From Bacteroidaceae bacterium (GTDB lineage: Bacteria; Bacteroidota; Bacteroidia; Bacteroidales; Bacteroidaceae): a stretch of DNA of 45,737 nt. The position numbers and the translations under genes were made by a program. Within the stretch, counting starts at the first letter, position 1. Every line of letters starts with the position of its first letter. The notes beneath the pieces are model-generated. The model did no database searches. It saw only the letters and a list, made by a program, of their open reading frames with translations, and had not been told where the DNA came from. The DNA lies in contig JAFUVZ010000063.1 in NCBI GenBank assembly GCA_017471185.1, positions 1-45,737 of the forward strand, in the 5' to 3' direction. Below, piece by piece: positions 1-7,963 of the stretch.

Positions 1-1
1 C

Positions 2-2539
2 ATGATTTATCCAAATAACTTTGAACAGAAGATTGGTTTTGACCAAATACGACTGCTGCTGAAAGGCAGATGTCTGAGCACGCTTGGCGAAGAACGTGTT
101 GAGAAAATGGCGTTTAGCACATGCTTTGATGACATCAACACGCAGCTTGACCAGACTTGTGAATTTCTGATGATACTACAAGGAGACGCTGATTTCCCTG
201 CTCAATACTTCTTTGATGTCCGTCCTGCCCTGAACCGTGTGAAAGTGGTAGGACTTTTCCTGGAAGAGAAGGAACTTTTTGACCTTCGTCGTTCCTTGGA
301 AACCATACGTGACATCGTGAGATTCCTCAAAGTCGAGGAATCAGAGGAAGAAGGGTTCACCACTCCCTACCCTAATCTTTGCCGACTGGCAGGAGACATC
401 CTGGTGTTTCCCAAGCTCATCAGCAGAATTAATGCCATTTTAAGCCCTTACGGACAAATTAAGGACAATGCTTCGACGGAACTGGCACGCATTCGCAGAG
501 AACATTCCGCTACTTTAAACAGCATTTCACGTATTCTTGCCAGCATCTTGAAAAGCGCACAAAGCGAGGGCGTTGTAGATAAAGACGTATCACCGACCAT
601 GCGCGACGGACGTCTGGTTATTCCTGTTGCTCCAGCCATGAAACGCAAGGTGAGAGGTATCGTACACGACGAATCTGCCAGTGGCAAGACCGTGTTTATT
701 GAGCCTGAAGCAGTGGTGGAGGCTAATAACCGAGTGCGTGAGCTGGAGAGTGAAGAAAAACGCGAAATAGCCAGAATCCTGATGGAGTTTACAGATGAGC
801 TTCGTCCTCAGATACCTGATGTTCTGCAATCATACGAGTTTTTGGCAGAAATTGATTTTATACGGGCAAAAGCCTTGTTCGCCCAACAGTCAAATGCCAT
901 TAAGCCGGCTTTTGAAAACAAACAGCTGATAGACTGGGGATCTGCCGTGCATCCATTATTGCAGATATCCCTTGCCAAGCATAACAAGAAAGTAGTTCCT
1001 TTAGATATCGAGCTGACCAAAGAGAGACGAATCCTACTGATTTCAGGACCCAATGCAGGAGGTAAGTCAGTATGTCTCAAGACTGTAGGCCTATTACAAT
1101 ATATGCTGCAATGCGGCTTGCCTATCCCCCTTCATGAAGGCAGCCACGCTGGCATTTTCAACAGCATATTCATTGATATCGGCGACGAGCAGAGCATTGA
1201 GGACGACCTGAGTACCTATTCATCCCATCTGCTGAACATGAAGAACATGATGAAGCAATGTGACATCAAGAGCCTTATCCTCATTGACGAATTCGGAGGA
1301 GGTACTGAGCCACAGATAGGCGGTGCCATCGCTGAAGCCGTATTGAAGCGTTTCAATGAGAAGGGCACATTCGGCGTTATCACCACTCACTACCAGAACC
1401 TGAAGCACTTTGCTGACGCACATGAAGGTATCGTTAATGGCGCTATGTTGTATGACCGTAATCTCATGCAGCCACTATTCCTCCTTCAAATAGGCATGCC
1501 AGGCAGTTCTTTTGCCGTTGAGATAGCCCGCAAGATAGGCTTACCAGAAGAAGTAATCGCTGATGCCTCCGCTATTGTGGGCAGTGATTACATCAACTCC
1601 GACAAATACTTGCAAGACATCGTGCGCGACAAACGATACTGGCAGAACAAAAGGCAGAACATTCACCAGCGTGAGAAGGTTATGGAAGAGACCATCGCAC
1701 GTTATGAACGTGAGCTGCAGGAGCTTCACCAGGAACGTAAGGAAATCCTGCGTACCGCAAAGACTGAAGCAGAGCAACTGATGCAGGAGGCTAACTCCCG
1801 CATAGAAGGCACCATCAGAGGCATCAAGGAGGCACAGGCTGCGAAAGAAGAGACCAAGAAAATACGTCAGGAACTGGCTGATTTCCGCAAACAGTTGCAA
1901 GATCAAGAGACTAAAGACAAGGAAGACAAGATTTCCCGCAAGATGGAGCAACTGCGTGAGAGACAACAACGCAAAAAAGACCGCAAGAAGGAGAAAACTG
2001 CCCAGCCAGCCCTCTCAGCAGAGGAACAGGCTAAGCAGCAAGCTAAGCGTGAGGCCGAACAGCAAGCCTTGATTGCGGAAGGCGCATCAGTGAAGCTGAA
2101 AGGCCAGCAAGGCATCGGCAAAGTGCTGGAGATTCACGGCAAGGATGTGACTGTGGCTTTTGGCAGCATCAAGACTACTGTAAAGATTGACAGGTTAGAG
2201 CCTTCGCAAGCTCCCAGCAGCAAGCCTTCTATAACACAGAAAGCCACTTACCTAAGCGAACAGACCCAGGATTCTATGCACGACAGGAAACTGAACTTCA
2301 AGCAAGATATTGACGTAAGGGGAATGAGGGGAGATGAAGCCATACAGGCAGTTACCTATTTCATAGATGACGCCATATTAGTGGGAGTACCACGCGTAAG
2401 GATTCTGCATGGAACGGGCACTGGCATTCTTCGGACTCTAATCCGCCAGTACCTTCAAAGCGTTTCTGGGGTAAAGGACTTCCACGATGAGCATGTGCAA
2501 TTCGGAGGAGCCGGAATTACGGTTGTTGATCTGGAGTAA
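2..2539 (+). CDS. mutS2: MutS2 family protein (ATPase with C-terminal Smr domain)
   Basis: 845 aa, about the usual length for MutS2. The order is an N-terminal clamp and lever region without the mismatch-reading domain I of MutS, an ABC-type ATPase with Walker A GPNAGGKS at residues 349-356 and Walker B LILIDEFGGGTEP, a long charged coiled coil rich in Glu, Lys and Gln (about residues 530-680), and a C-terminal Smr domain (about 767-845) with DVRGMR and HGTGTGILR motifs. Known members suppress recombination or, in Bacillus, split collided ribosomes for rescue; which role applies here cannot be told from sequence. The ATG lies one base inside the window and the protein opens like other Bacteroidales MutS2 proteins, so the gene is probably complete, but its promoter is outside. 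It converges on the next gene with a gap of only 2 bp and no terminator hairpin. Confidence 0.95.
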   Translation: MIYPNNFEQKIGFDQIRLLLKGRCLSTLGEERVEKMAFSTCFDDINTQLDQTCEFLMILQGDADFPAQYFFDVRPALNRVKVVGLFLEEKELFDLRRSLETIRDIVRFLKVEESEEEGFTTPYPNLCRLAGDILVFPKLISRINAILSPYGQIKDNASTELARIRREHSATLNSISRILASILKSAQSEGVVDKDVSPTMRDGRLVIPVAPAMKRKVRGIVHDESASGKTVFIEPEAVVEANNRVRELESEEKREIARILMEFTDELRPQIPDVLQSYEFLAEIDFIRAKALFAQQSNAIKPAFENKQLIDWGSAVHPLLQISLAKHNKKVVPLDIELTKERRILLISGPNAGGKSVCLKTVGLLQYMLQCGLPIPLHEGSHAGIFNSIFIDIGDEQSIEDDLSTYSSHLLNMKNMMKQCDIKSLILIDEFGGGTEPQIGGAIAEAVLKRFNEKGTFGVITTHYQNLKHFADAHEGIVNGAMLYDRNLMQPLFLLQIGMPGSSFAVEIARKIGLPEEVIADASAIVGSDYINSDKYLQDIVRDKRYWQNKRQNIHQREKVMEETIARYERELQELHQERKEILRTAKTEAEQLMQEANSRIEGTIRGIKEAQAAKEETKKIRQELADFRKQLQDQETKDKEDKISRKMEQLRERQQRKKDRKKEKTAQPALSAEEQAKQQAKREAEQQALIAEGASVKLKGQQGIGKVLEIHGKDVTVAFGSIKTTVKIDRLEPSQAPSSKPSITQKATYLSEQTQDSMHDRKLNFKQDIDVRGMRGDEAIQAVTYFIDDAILVGVPRVRILHGTGTGILRTLIRQYLQSVSGVKDFHDEHVQFGGAGITVVDLE

Positions 2540-2541
2540 GT

Positions 2542-3108
2542 CTATTTGTTCTTTTCAGGTTCTGCCTCCGGCTCGTAATCGTCCATCATGTCAGCCTTGT
2601 CAATCGAGAGGTTGCCATCAGGCAGGACTGTTACATGAAAAGGAACATAAAGGTCACTCTCCGGATAGCTTACGCTTGCGGCAAACATCAAGCCATATTC
2701 TGTTACCTTGTCGAAAACAAGGCCTTCCAGAATTGAATGCTGAAGGAAAGACGGCTCTAAATAAGAAGCGAAAGACTGCTTGGTAAAGTCTTTATTGACC
2801 AGTTCTTTTCCTCCTGTGTAGATATGGAGACTGATGCGGTTATCATTGTATTTCACACCTTGCTCATCAGACACGACAGGCAGTTGGCTATCAGCTTTTC
2901 TGATAACATTTATAGAATAAGTCTTACCTTTAAAATCAGCTGATGCCGACGACTCGATGGTCTGCAGATGATGCACCTCATTGCTGACCACCTCTTTTTC
3001 TATAGATTCAACGACATAATTGTCAGGGTTTTTCTTTTGTGACTGATTGTGGCATGATGTCAGCACTGCTATAAACAGGCACAACACGATATGCAGATAG
3101 TTTTTCAT
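2542..3108 (-). CDS. Lipoprotein, DUF4738-like
   Basis: 188 aa counted from the ATG at 3108 (MKNYLHIV...). A longer reading from 3144 would add residues before the signal peptide and would start upstream of the probable -7 box at 3133-3140, so the shorter start is preferred. The N-terminus is a lipoprotein signal (LFIAVLTSC, lipobox Cys about residue 19). The body is a small beta-rich domain that resembles the Bacteroidales family DUF4738; this assignment is from memory of the family. The C-terminus is acidic (DDYEPEAEPEKNK). Role unknown; probably anchored in the outer or inner membrane facing the periplasm. Divergent from tcdA, with separate back-to-back promoters. Confidence 0.8.
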   Translation of the reverse strand: MKNYLHIVLCLFIAVLTSCHNQSQKKNPDNYVVESIEKEVVSNEVHHLQTIESSASADFKGKTYSINVIRKADSQLPVVSDEQGVKYNDNRISLHIYTGGKELVNKDFTKQSFASYLEPSFLQHSILEGLVFDKVTEYGLMFAASVSYPESDLYVPFHVTVLPDGNLSIDKADMMDDYEPEAEPEKNK

Positions 3109-3132
3109 TGCGTTCAATATTAAATTCCGGTG

Positions 3133-3140
3133 CAAATATA
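3133..3140 (-). promoter_or_regulatory. -7 box (TATATTTG) of the DUF4738-like lipoprotein gene
   Basis: The reverse complement reads TATATTTG, a match to the Bacteroidota TAnnTTTG element, 25 bases before the chosen ATG at 3108. This supports the shorter start. Confidence 0.6.
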
Positions 3141-3163
3141 GCATAAACTTATGAATTTTGCAC

Positions 3164-3171
3164 TATCTTTG
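3164..3171 (+). promoter_or_regulatory. -7 box (TATCTTTG) of tcdA
   Basis: TATCTTTG matches the Bacteroidota -7 consensus, 9 bases before the ATG at 3180, so the leader would be only a few bases long. It probably drives tcdA and the following thioredoxin-like gene. Confidence 0.6.
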
Positions 3172-3179
3172 CAGCAATT

Positions 3180-3926
3180 ATGATAAAAGAAGACGAGATA
3201 TTCAACAGGGCTGAGCTGATATTGGGCAGTGAATGTATGGCACGCATCGCCAATGCCAAAGTACTGATAGTGGGTGTCGGTGGCGTTGGAAGCTGGTGCG
3301 CAGAGTGCCTGATACGCACTGGCATTCGCCATCTTACCATTGTTGATTCAGACGTGGTTTGTGAGTCAAACATCAACCGTCAGTTGATGGCAACAACCCA
3401 ATCCGTGGGAGAAGTGAAAGTAGATGCTCTAAAAAAAAGGCTACTGCTTATCAACCCCCAAGCTGAGATCAATGCCATACAGACGGTGTATAATGAAGAG
3501 ACGGCCAGCGGGTTTGACCTTGACAGTTATGACTATGTGGTTGATGCTATCGACAGTCTGAAAGACAAGGCTTTACTGATACTTCAGGCAACCGCCTCCA
3601 AAGCCACGCTGTATTCGTCAATGGGTGCAGCCTTGAAACTGGATCCGTTACGCATCAAAGTGACTGAATTCTGGAAAGTGGCTGGTGACCCTTTAGCCAA
3701 AGCGCTACGCAACAGGTTTAAGAAAAGCGGTGAGTTTCCCAAGCGTAAGTTCAAATGTGTGTATAGCGATGAGCGACTGCCATACAAGACTGAGGGAAAA
3801 GGGTCTTTAGCACAGATAACGGCTGTCTTTGGATTCACTTTGGCAAGCCTTATTATAATGGATAATGGAGAATGGATAATGGAGAATGGAGAATGGAAAA
3901 CGGAAAATGGAAAAATGAATAATTAA
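3180..3926 (+). CDS. tcdA: tRNA threonylcarbamoyladenosine dehydratase (ThiF/E1-like)
   Basis: 248 aa. ThiF/MoeB/E1-type adenylating fold with the nucleotide loop GVGGVGSWC at residues 32-40, followed by the acidic strand end TIVDSD and the SNINRQ motif of the family. TcdA uses ATP to cyclise t6A37 of tRNAs to the hydantoin form ct6A. The conserved core ends near GFTLASLII (residue 226). After this come 22 residues (MDNGEW..., MENGEW..., TENGKMNN) that are not part of the family: they are the translation of an ATGGAGA-type tandem repeat at 3858-3926, which evidently replaced the original stop. The next gene starts 4 bases after the stop, so the two are likely cotranscribed. Confidence 0.9.
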   Translation: MIKEDEIFNRAELILGSECMARIANAKVLIVGVGGVGSWCAECLIRTGIRHLTIVDSDVVCESNINRQLMATTQSVGEVKVDALKKRLLLINPQAEINAIQTVYNEETASGFDLDSYDYVVDAIDSLKDKALLILQATASKATLYSSMGAALKLDPLRIKVTEFWKVAGDPLAKALRNRFKKSGEFPKRKFKCVYSDERLPYKTEGKGSLAQITAVFGFTLASLIIMDNGEWIMENGEWKTENGKMNN

Positions 3927-3930
3927 GAAT
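3858..3930 (+). repeat. ATGGAGA/ATGGATA-type short tandem repeat, translated in the tcdA tail
   Basis: Tandem units of the ATGGATA / ATGGAGA type run across the last 22 codons of tcdA and end in ATTAAGAAT just before the next start codon. The same family recurs at 20711-20753 and, on the other strand, at 28275-28338. Confidence 0.85.
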
Positions 3931-4935
3931 ATGGTAAGAAAGATTTTGGGAGGTTTGTGTCTTGTGCTGGCACTCGCCTCATGCAACGGAAACAGTAAGA
4001 CAAACGGCACAGGATATCTGATCAACGGTGAGATATCTGACATCAAGAGCGGTATGGTATATCTGAAGGAGTATCAGGACAAGAACTACACGCTTGTGGA
4101 TTCAGCAGAAGTAAGCGAGGGCAAGTTTGAGTTCAGGGGATTCGCTTTGCAGACTCTGGCTTATGGTCTGACAACTGACAAAGAGAGCAACAATCCTCTG
4201 GTATTCTTCCTCGGAAATGAGATGTTGAACATCAAAATGAGTGAGGAGAAGAAAACTCTCGACATCGAAGGTTCGCCTATCAACACGCTTTATCAAGAGA
4301 CGGTAGGTAAGGTTGGCAAAGAAGGCTTTGACATCAATGAGTTTGTAGCTGCCAATCCCTCATCAGCACTTGCACCTTATTATATAATGCGTAACCTGGC
4401 TTGGGGCCTTGACCTTGGACAGCTGCAGTCTTTACGTGCCAAACTGGATAAATCGTTAGACGGCAACAAGTATGTGAAACAGATGGAAGACCTGATAGCC
4501 AGAAAGGAAGCTGTACAGATAGGCAAGATAGCACCAGACTTTACCCTTCCCGACCCAGATGGCAAGCCCGTCAGTCTGAAAGATTTCCGAGGCAAATATG
4601 TGCTTGTTAGTTTCTGGGCTGGCTGGTGTCCTGATTGCAGAAGAGAGAATCCATTCATCGTGGAAGCCTATAACAAATATAAGGACAAGAACTTCACAGT
4701 CTTGGGGGTATCCATAGACCGCAATCGTGAGACGTGGCTCAATGCTGTTGAGAAGCAAGGACTCACATGGACACAAGTGTCTGACCTGAAGTACTGGCAG
4801 AGTGACATCGTAAACCTATACGCCATCCGCTGGGTGCCAACCGGTATGTTGCTCGACCCAGAAGGCAAGATCATCAACATCAGTCTCAATGAGGACGAGT
4901 TAGTAAAGAACCTTGCCAGCGTTTTCGAGCAATAA
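3931..4935 (+). CDS. Thioredoxin-fold lipoprotein with DUF4369-like N-terminus (TlpA/ResA-like)
   Basis: 334 aa. A lipoprotein signal (LVLALASC, Cys18) is followed by a DUF4369-like beta domain (about 28-115), a helical linker, and a TlpA/AhpC-TSA type thioredoxin domain (about 197-334). The active site is W232-C233-P234-D235-C236 and the cis-proline region is RWVPTG. Such proteins are periplasmic disulfide reductases or isomerases, often several per Bacteroidales genome; the partner is unknown. The CPDC motif differs from the CPxC of thioredoxin itself (CGPC) and suggests a reducing role, which is inference. It follows tcdA by 4 bases, so it probably shares that promoter. Confidence 0.88.
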   Translation: MVRKILGGLCLVLALASCNGNSKTNGTGYLINGEISDIKSGMVYLKEYQDKNYTLVDSAEVSEGKFEFRGFALQTLAYGLTTDKESNNPLVFFLGNEMLNIKMSEEKKTLDIEGSPINTLYQETVGKVGKEGFDINEFVAANPSSALAPYYIMRNLAWGLDLGQLQSLRAKLDKSLDGNKYVKQMEDLIARKEAVQIGKIAPDFTLPDPDGKPVSLKDFRGKYVLVSFWAGWCPDCRRENPFIVEAYNKYKDKNFTVLGVSIDRNRETWLNAVEKQGLTWTQVSDLKYWQSDIVNLYAIRWVPTGMLLDPEGKIINISLNEDELVKNLASVFEQ

Positions 4936-4946
4936 GACCTGGAATA

Positions 4947-5011
4947 TTGACAAATTGTCTGCATCCATTGACAAAATTGCAGGCACAGCCTCCATTCGTT
5001 GACATATTGTC
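4947..5011 (+). promoter_or_regulatory. Three TTGACAnATTGTC-type inverted-repeat sites upstream of hsp20
   Basis: TTGACAAATTGTC at 4947-4959, TTGACAAAATTGC at 4968-4980 and TTGACATATTGTC at 4999-5011. The first contains a perfect GACAA-A-TTGTC palindrome; the third keeps GACA/TGTC arms; the second is a degenerate copy. Starts are 21 and 31 bases apart, close to 2 and 3 helical turns, so the three sites lie on one face of the DNA. They end 13 bases before a sigma-54-type promoter, as expected for an activator binding array. Confidence 0.55.
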
Positions 5012-5024
5012 ATTCAAAACCTAT

Positions 5025-5039
5025 TGGCACGGGTATTGC
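5025..5039 (+). promoter_or_regulatory. Sigma-54 (-24/-12) promoter of hsp20
   Basis: TGGCACG-GGTA-TTGC matches the sigma-54 consensus TGGCACG-N4-TTGC at every specified base, with GG and GC at the obligatory spacing. The predicted start of transcription is near 5051, giving a leader of about 60-75 bases. No good TAnnTTTG box is seen for this gene. Confidence 0.65.
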
Positions 5040-5109
5040 CTATTCTTAGGTGCAAGCTGAAAGCGAAAGCTGAAGGCAAGTGAATGAATAATTAAAAACT
5101 AAAATAAAA

Positions 5110-5547
5110 ATGGAGGTATTGACTATGTTACCAGTAATGTTTAAAAACAGTTGGTTCCCAACAGTATTTGACGACTTTGATTTCATGCCTCGTGCAAACA
5201 CAACAGCACCGGCAGTAAACGTGATGGAAAATGAAACGGCTTACACTATGGAAGTTGCCGCTCCTGGAATCAAGAAGGAGTTCTGCCGTGTAAACATTAA
5301 CGAAGATGGCAATCTGAGCGTTGCTATCGAGAACAAATGGGAGCACAAGGAAGAAGACAAGCAGCAGAAACAACATTATCTGCGTCGCGAGTTCTCTTAC
5401 AGCAACTACCAGCAGAACTATACTTTGCCTGATGATGTTGACAAGGAGCATATCTCAGCTAAGGTTGAAAACGGCGTATTGACCGTAGTTCTGCCAAAGT
5501 TTAAGAAAGAGGAAGTCAAGAACTCACGTACAATTGAAATCGCATAA
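5110..5547 (+). CDS. Small heat shock protein, Hsp20/alpha-crystallin family
   Basis: 145 aa from the first ATG; 140 aa from the ATG at 5125. The second start is favoured because GGAGGT at 5112-5117 lies 7 bases before it, a rare strong Shine-Dalgarno for this phylum, and because the family usually opens close to the LPV...W..FDDF motif. The alpha-crystallin domain spans about residues 36-140, with APGIKKEFCRVNI and the closing NGVLTVVLPK motif. ATP-independent cytoplasmic holdase that keeps unfolding proteins soluble. A tail IEIA replaces the usual IxI motif needed for oligomer contacts. The gene stands alone between a sigma-54-type promoter and a strong terminator. Confidence 0.92.
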   Translation: MEVLTMLPVMFKNSWFPTVFDDFDFMPRANTTAPAVNVMENETAYTMEVAAPGIKKEFCRVNINEDGNLSVAIENKWEHKEEDKQQKQHYLRREFSYSNYQQNYTLPDDVDKEHISAKVENGVLTVVLPKFKKEEVKNSRTIEIA

Positions 5548-5569
5548 TGCGTCACTTGTGAATATGAAT

Positions 5570-5603
5570 AAAAAAGGCTACACCAAATAGTGTAGCCTTT
5601 TTT
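5570..5603 (+). terminator. Strong intrinsic terminator after hsp20
   Basis: Arms AAAAAAGGCTACAC and GTGTAGCCTTTTTT around a 6-base loop (CAAATA, 5584-5589), perfectly paired, with a T run on the + strand. The A run opposite would let it act on both strands. Confidence 0.9.
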
Positions 5604-5636
5604 ATTCATAACAAGGGATAATTAAATAAAAAACCT

Positions 5637-5644
5637 TACCTTTG
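5637..5644 (+). promoter_or_regulatory. -7 box (TACCTTTG) of gmd-fcl
   Basis: TACCTTTG, 44 bases before the gmd ATG. It matches the TAnnTTTG consensus; no clear -33 TTTG is seen. Confidence 0.55.
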
Positions 5645-5687
5645 GCTTCTGAAACTATAGATTTACGCAATAAAGACTGACAACAAT

Positions 5688-6776
5688 ATGAAAAAAGCTT
5701 TGATTACTGGCATTACAGGACAGGATGGTTCATATCTGGCAGAGTTTCTGTTAGGAAAAGGCTATGATGTTCACGGCATCATCCGTCGTTCATCCGTTGA
5801 TTTCCGGGAGCGTATCGCTCATCTGGAAGGCAAGCCTCATTTCCACCTGCATTTTGCAGACATGACCGATTCCATGAGTGTGTTAGGCGTTATTGGCGAC
5901 ATACGTCCAGACGAAATATACAACCTGGCAGCACAGAGTCACGTTCAGGTCAGTTTTGACTCTCCTGAATATACAGTGAATGTAGATGCTGTTGGCGTAC
6001 TTCGCATTCTCGAAGCGGTTCGTCAGTTGGGATTGAAAGACTGTTGCCGCATCTATCAGGCTTCAACCTCTGAGCTTTACGGCAAGGTAGAGGAGGTTCC
6101 TCAAAACGAGAACACTCCGTTCCACCCTTATAGTCCGTATGCCGTTGCCAAACTTTATGGTTTCTGGATAGTCAAAGAGTATCGTGAGGCCTATAACATG
6201 TATTGCTGTTCAGGAATCCTGTTTAACCACGAGTCAGAACGTAGAGGCGAAACCTTTGTAACCAGGAAGATAACCCTTGCTGCGGCACGCATCAAACAAG
6301 GGAAACAAGACAAGCTGTATCTGGGTAATCTCAGTTCTTTACGCGACTGGGGATATGCCAAGGATTATGTGGAATGTATGTGGCTTATCCTGCAACAGGA
6401 AGAACCAGATGATTTCGTAATCGCAACCGGGGTACAGCATTCCGTACGTGATTTCTGCTACTTGGCTTTCAAACGTGTAGGTATCGAGCTGGAGTTCGTT
6501 GGTGAAGGAGCAGACGAAAAAGGTATTGATAAGGCTACTGGCAGAGTGCTGGTAGAAGTTTCCCCAGACTTTTACCGTCCTACTGACGTGGTGAATCTTT
6601 GGGGAGACCCCAGCAAAGCGAAGGCTAAACTGGGTTGGGATCCAAGGAAGACAAGTTTCGAAAAGCTGGTAAACCTGATGGTAGATAGCGATATGGCTAA
6701 AGTAGCCTCTGATGGCGCTGCGGAAAAGGTGCGGACAAACCTGGCTGAATATTTGGAAAAGGGAATCGTAAAATGA
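5688..6776 (+). CDS. gmd: GDP-mannose 4,6-dehydratase
   Basis: 362 aa, the usual length. Extended short-chain dehydrogenase with the NADP loop [13 protein letters not shown] (residues 7-19), substrate and cofactor segments IIRRSS and [12 protein letters not shown], the catalytic STSELYG and the Y-A-V-A-K pair ([11 protein letters not shown]). Converts GDP-mannose to GDP-4-keto-6-deoxymannose, the first committed step to GDP-L-fucose, in the cytoplasm. Its last codons overlap the next gene by 4 bases (ATGA), so the two are translationally coupled. GDP-fucose feeds capsule and O-glycosylation of secreted proteins in Bacteroidales; which use applies here is not shown in the window. Confidence 0.97.
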   Translation: MKKALITGITGQDGSYLAEFLLGKGYDVHGIIRRSSVDFRERIAHLEGKPHFHLHFADMTDSMSVLGVIGDIRPDEIYNLAAQSHVQVSFDSPEYTVNVDAVGVLRILEAVRQLGLKDCCRIYQASTSELYGKVEEVPQNENTPFHPYSPYAVAKLYGFWIVKEYREAYNMYCCSGILFNHESERRGETFVTRKITLAAARIKQGKQDKLYLGNLSSLRDWGYAKDYVECMWLILQQEEPDDFVIATGVQHSVRDFCYLAFKRVGIELEFVGEGADEKGIDKATGRVLVEVSPDFYRPTDVVNLWGDPSKAKAKLGWDPRKTSFEKLVNLMVDSDMAKVASDGAAEKVRTNLAEYLEKGIVK

Positions 6777-7945
6777 ACAAATCATCAAAAATATATGTGG
6801 CTGGCCACCGTGGGTTGGTTGGCTCTGCCATTTGGAACAATCTGTTAAGAAGAGGTTATACCAACTTAGTGGGAAGAAGCCACAGCGAGCTTGATCTGAC
6901 AGACCAGGTTGCTGTGAGAGAGTTTTTTGACAAAGAAAAGCCTGAAGCTGTTGTGCTCGCTGCTGCTTTCGTGGGTGGCATCATGGCCAATTCCATCTAT
7001 CGTGCTGATTTCATCATGCAGAACATGAAGATTCAGTGCAACGTCATCAGTGAAGCATACGCTCACGGAGTGAAGAAGCTGCTTTTCTTAGGCTCCACTT
7101 GCATCTATCCCAAGAATGCGCCTCAGCCTATGAAGGAAGACTGCCTGCTTACATCTCCTTTGGAATATACGAATGAGGAATACGCCATTGCCAAGATAGC
7201 AGGCCTTAAAATGTGCGAGAGCTATAATTTACAATATGGAACCGACTACATTGCCGTAATGCCTACCAACCTTTATGGGCCTAATGATAATTTCCATTTG
7301 GAGAACAGTCATGTGATGCCTGCCATGATGCGTAAGGTATATCTTTCGAAACTGATTCATGAAGGTGACTGGAAAAGAATATCTACAGACTTAAACATCA
7401 GGCCAGTGGAAGGAATAGACGGGAAAGCTGGTAAGGCTGACATCCTGAATGTCCTTGCTAAATACGGCATCTATGACAATAAAGTCATTTTATGGGGAAC
7501 GGGAACTCCTTTGCGTGAATTCCTATGGAGCGAGGATATGGCCGACGCTTCCGTTCATATCCTCTTGAATGTCAGTTTCAGTGATATCATCGGAATAGAA
7601 AAGTATTCTTCTGTTCATTACGGAGCCAAGACTGACGGTGCGGTTGACCGCAACCATTCCTCAGGAAGAGGAGGAGCGATACCAGCATTAGGCGAGATAC
7701 GTAACTGCCACATTAACATTGGCACAGGCAAAGAACTCACTATACGCGAACTTTCCGAACTGGTTGCGAAAGCCATCGGGTTTGAAGGTTCCATAGAATT
7801 TGACGCTTCGAAACCTGACGGAACTATGCGAAAGCTAATCGATGTGTCCAAGCTTCATTCATTAGGCTGGACACATCGGGTTGAGATAGAAGAAGGAGTT
7901 CAAAAGCTGTTTGAATGGTATAAAGCCTCTTTGTCGGCTGAATAA
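6773..7945 (+). CDS. fcl: GDP-L-fucose synthase (epimerase/reductase)
   Basis: 390 aa. NADP loop [11 protein letters not shown] near the N-terminus, the GSTCIYP motif and catalytic Y-A-I-A-K (EEYAIAK). It carries out 3,5-epimerisation and 4-reduction of GDP-4-keto-6-deoxymannose. It is about 70 residues longer than the E. coli enzyme (321 aa); the extra segments lie around [16 protein letters not shown]...KYGIYDNK and [11 protein letters not shown]...GEIRNCH, an arrangement I recall from Bacteroides homologues. Starts inside the gmd stop (ATGA overlap), which fixes the start and implies an operon. A stem-loop overlaps its stop codon. Confidence 0.95.
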   Translation: MNKSSKIYVAGHRGLVGSAIWNNLLRRGYTNLVGRSHSELDLTDQVAVREFFDKEKPEAVVLAAAFVGGIMANSIYRADFIMQNMKIQCNVISEAYAHGVKKLLFLGSTCIYPKNAPQPMKEDCLLTSPLEYTNEEYAIAKIAGLKMCESYNLQYGTDYIAVMPTNLYGPNDNFHLENSHVMPAMMRKVYLSKLIHEGDWKRISTDLNIRPVEGIDGKAGKADILNVLAKYGIYDNKVILWGTGTPLREFLWSEDMADASVHILLNVSFSDIIGIEKYSSVHYGAKTDGAVDRNHSSGRGGAIPALGEIRNCHINIGTGKELTIRELSELVAKAIGFEGSIEFDASKPDGTMRKLIDVSKLHSLGWTHRVEIEEGVQKLFEWYKASLSAE

Positions 7946-7955
7946 AGAGGCTTTA
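7921..7955. terminator. Stem-loop between the convergent fcl and cobW-like genes
   Basis: Arms TAAAGCCTCTTT (7921-7932) and AAAGAGGCTTTA (7944-7955) pair perfectly across an 11-base loop and include the fcl stop codon. It lacks a long T run on either strand, so it is a weak intrinsic terminator candidate or a 3'-end stabiliser shared by both genes. Confidence 0.55.
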
Positions 7956-7963
7956 TTACAAGG

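Noticed and set aside
1541-1969. 142-codon open frame opposite mutS2
   Set aside because: Leu- and Phe-rich antisense of the Glu/Lys/Gln coiled coil; no support.
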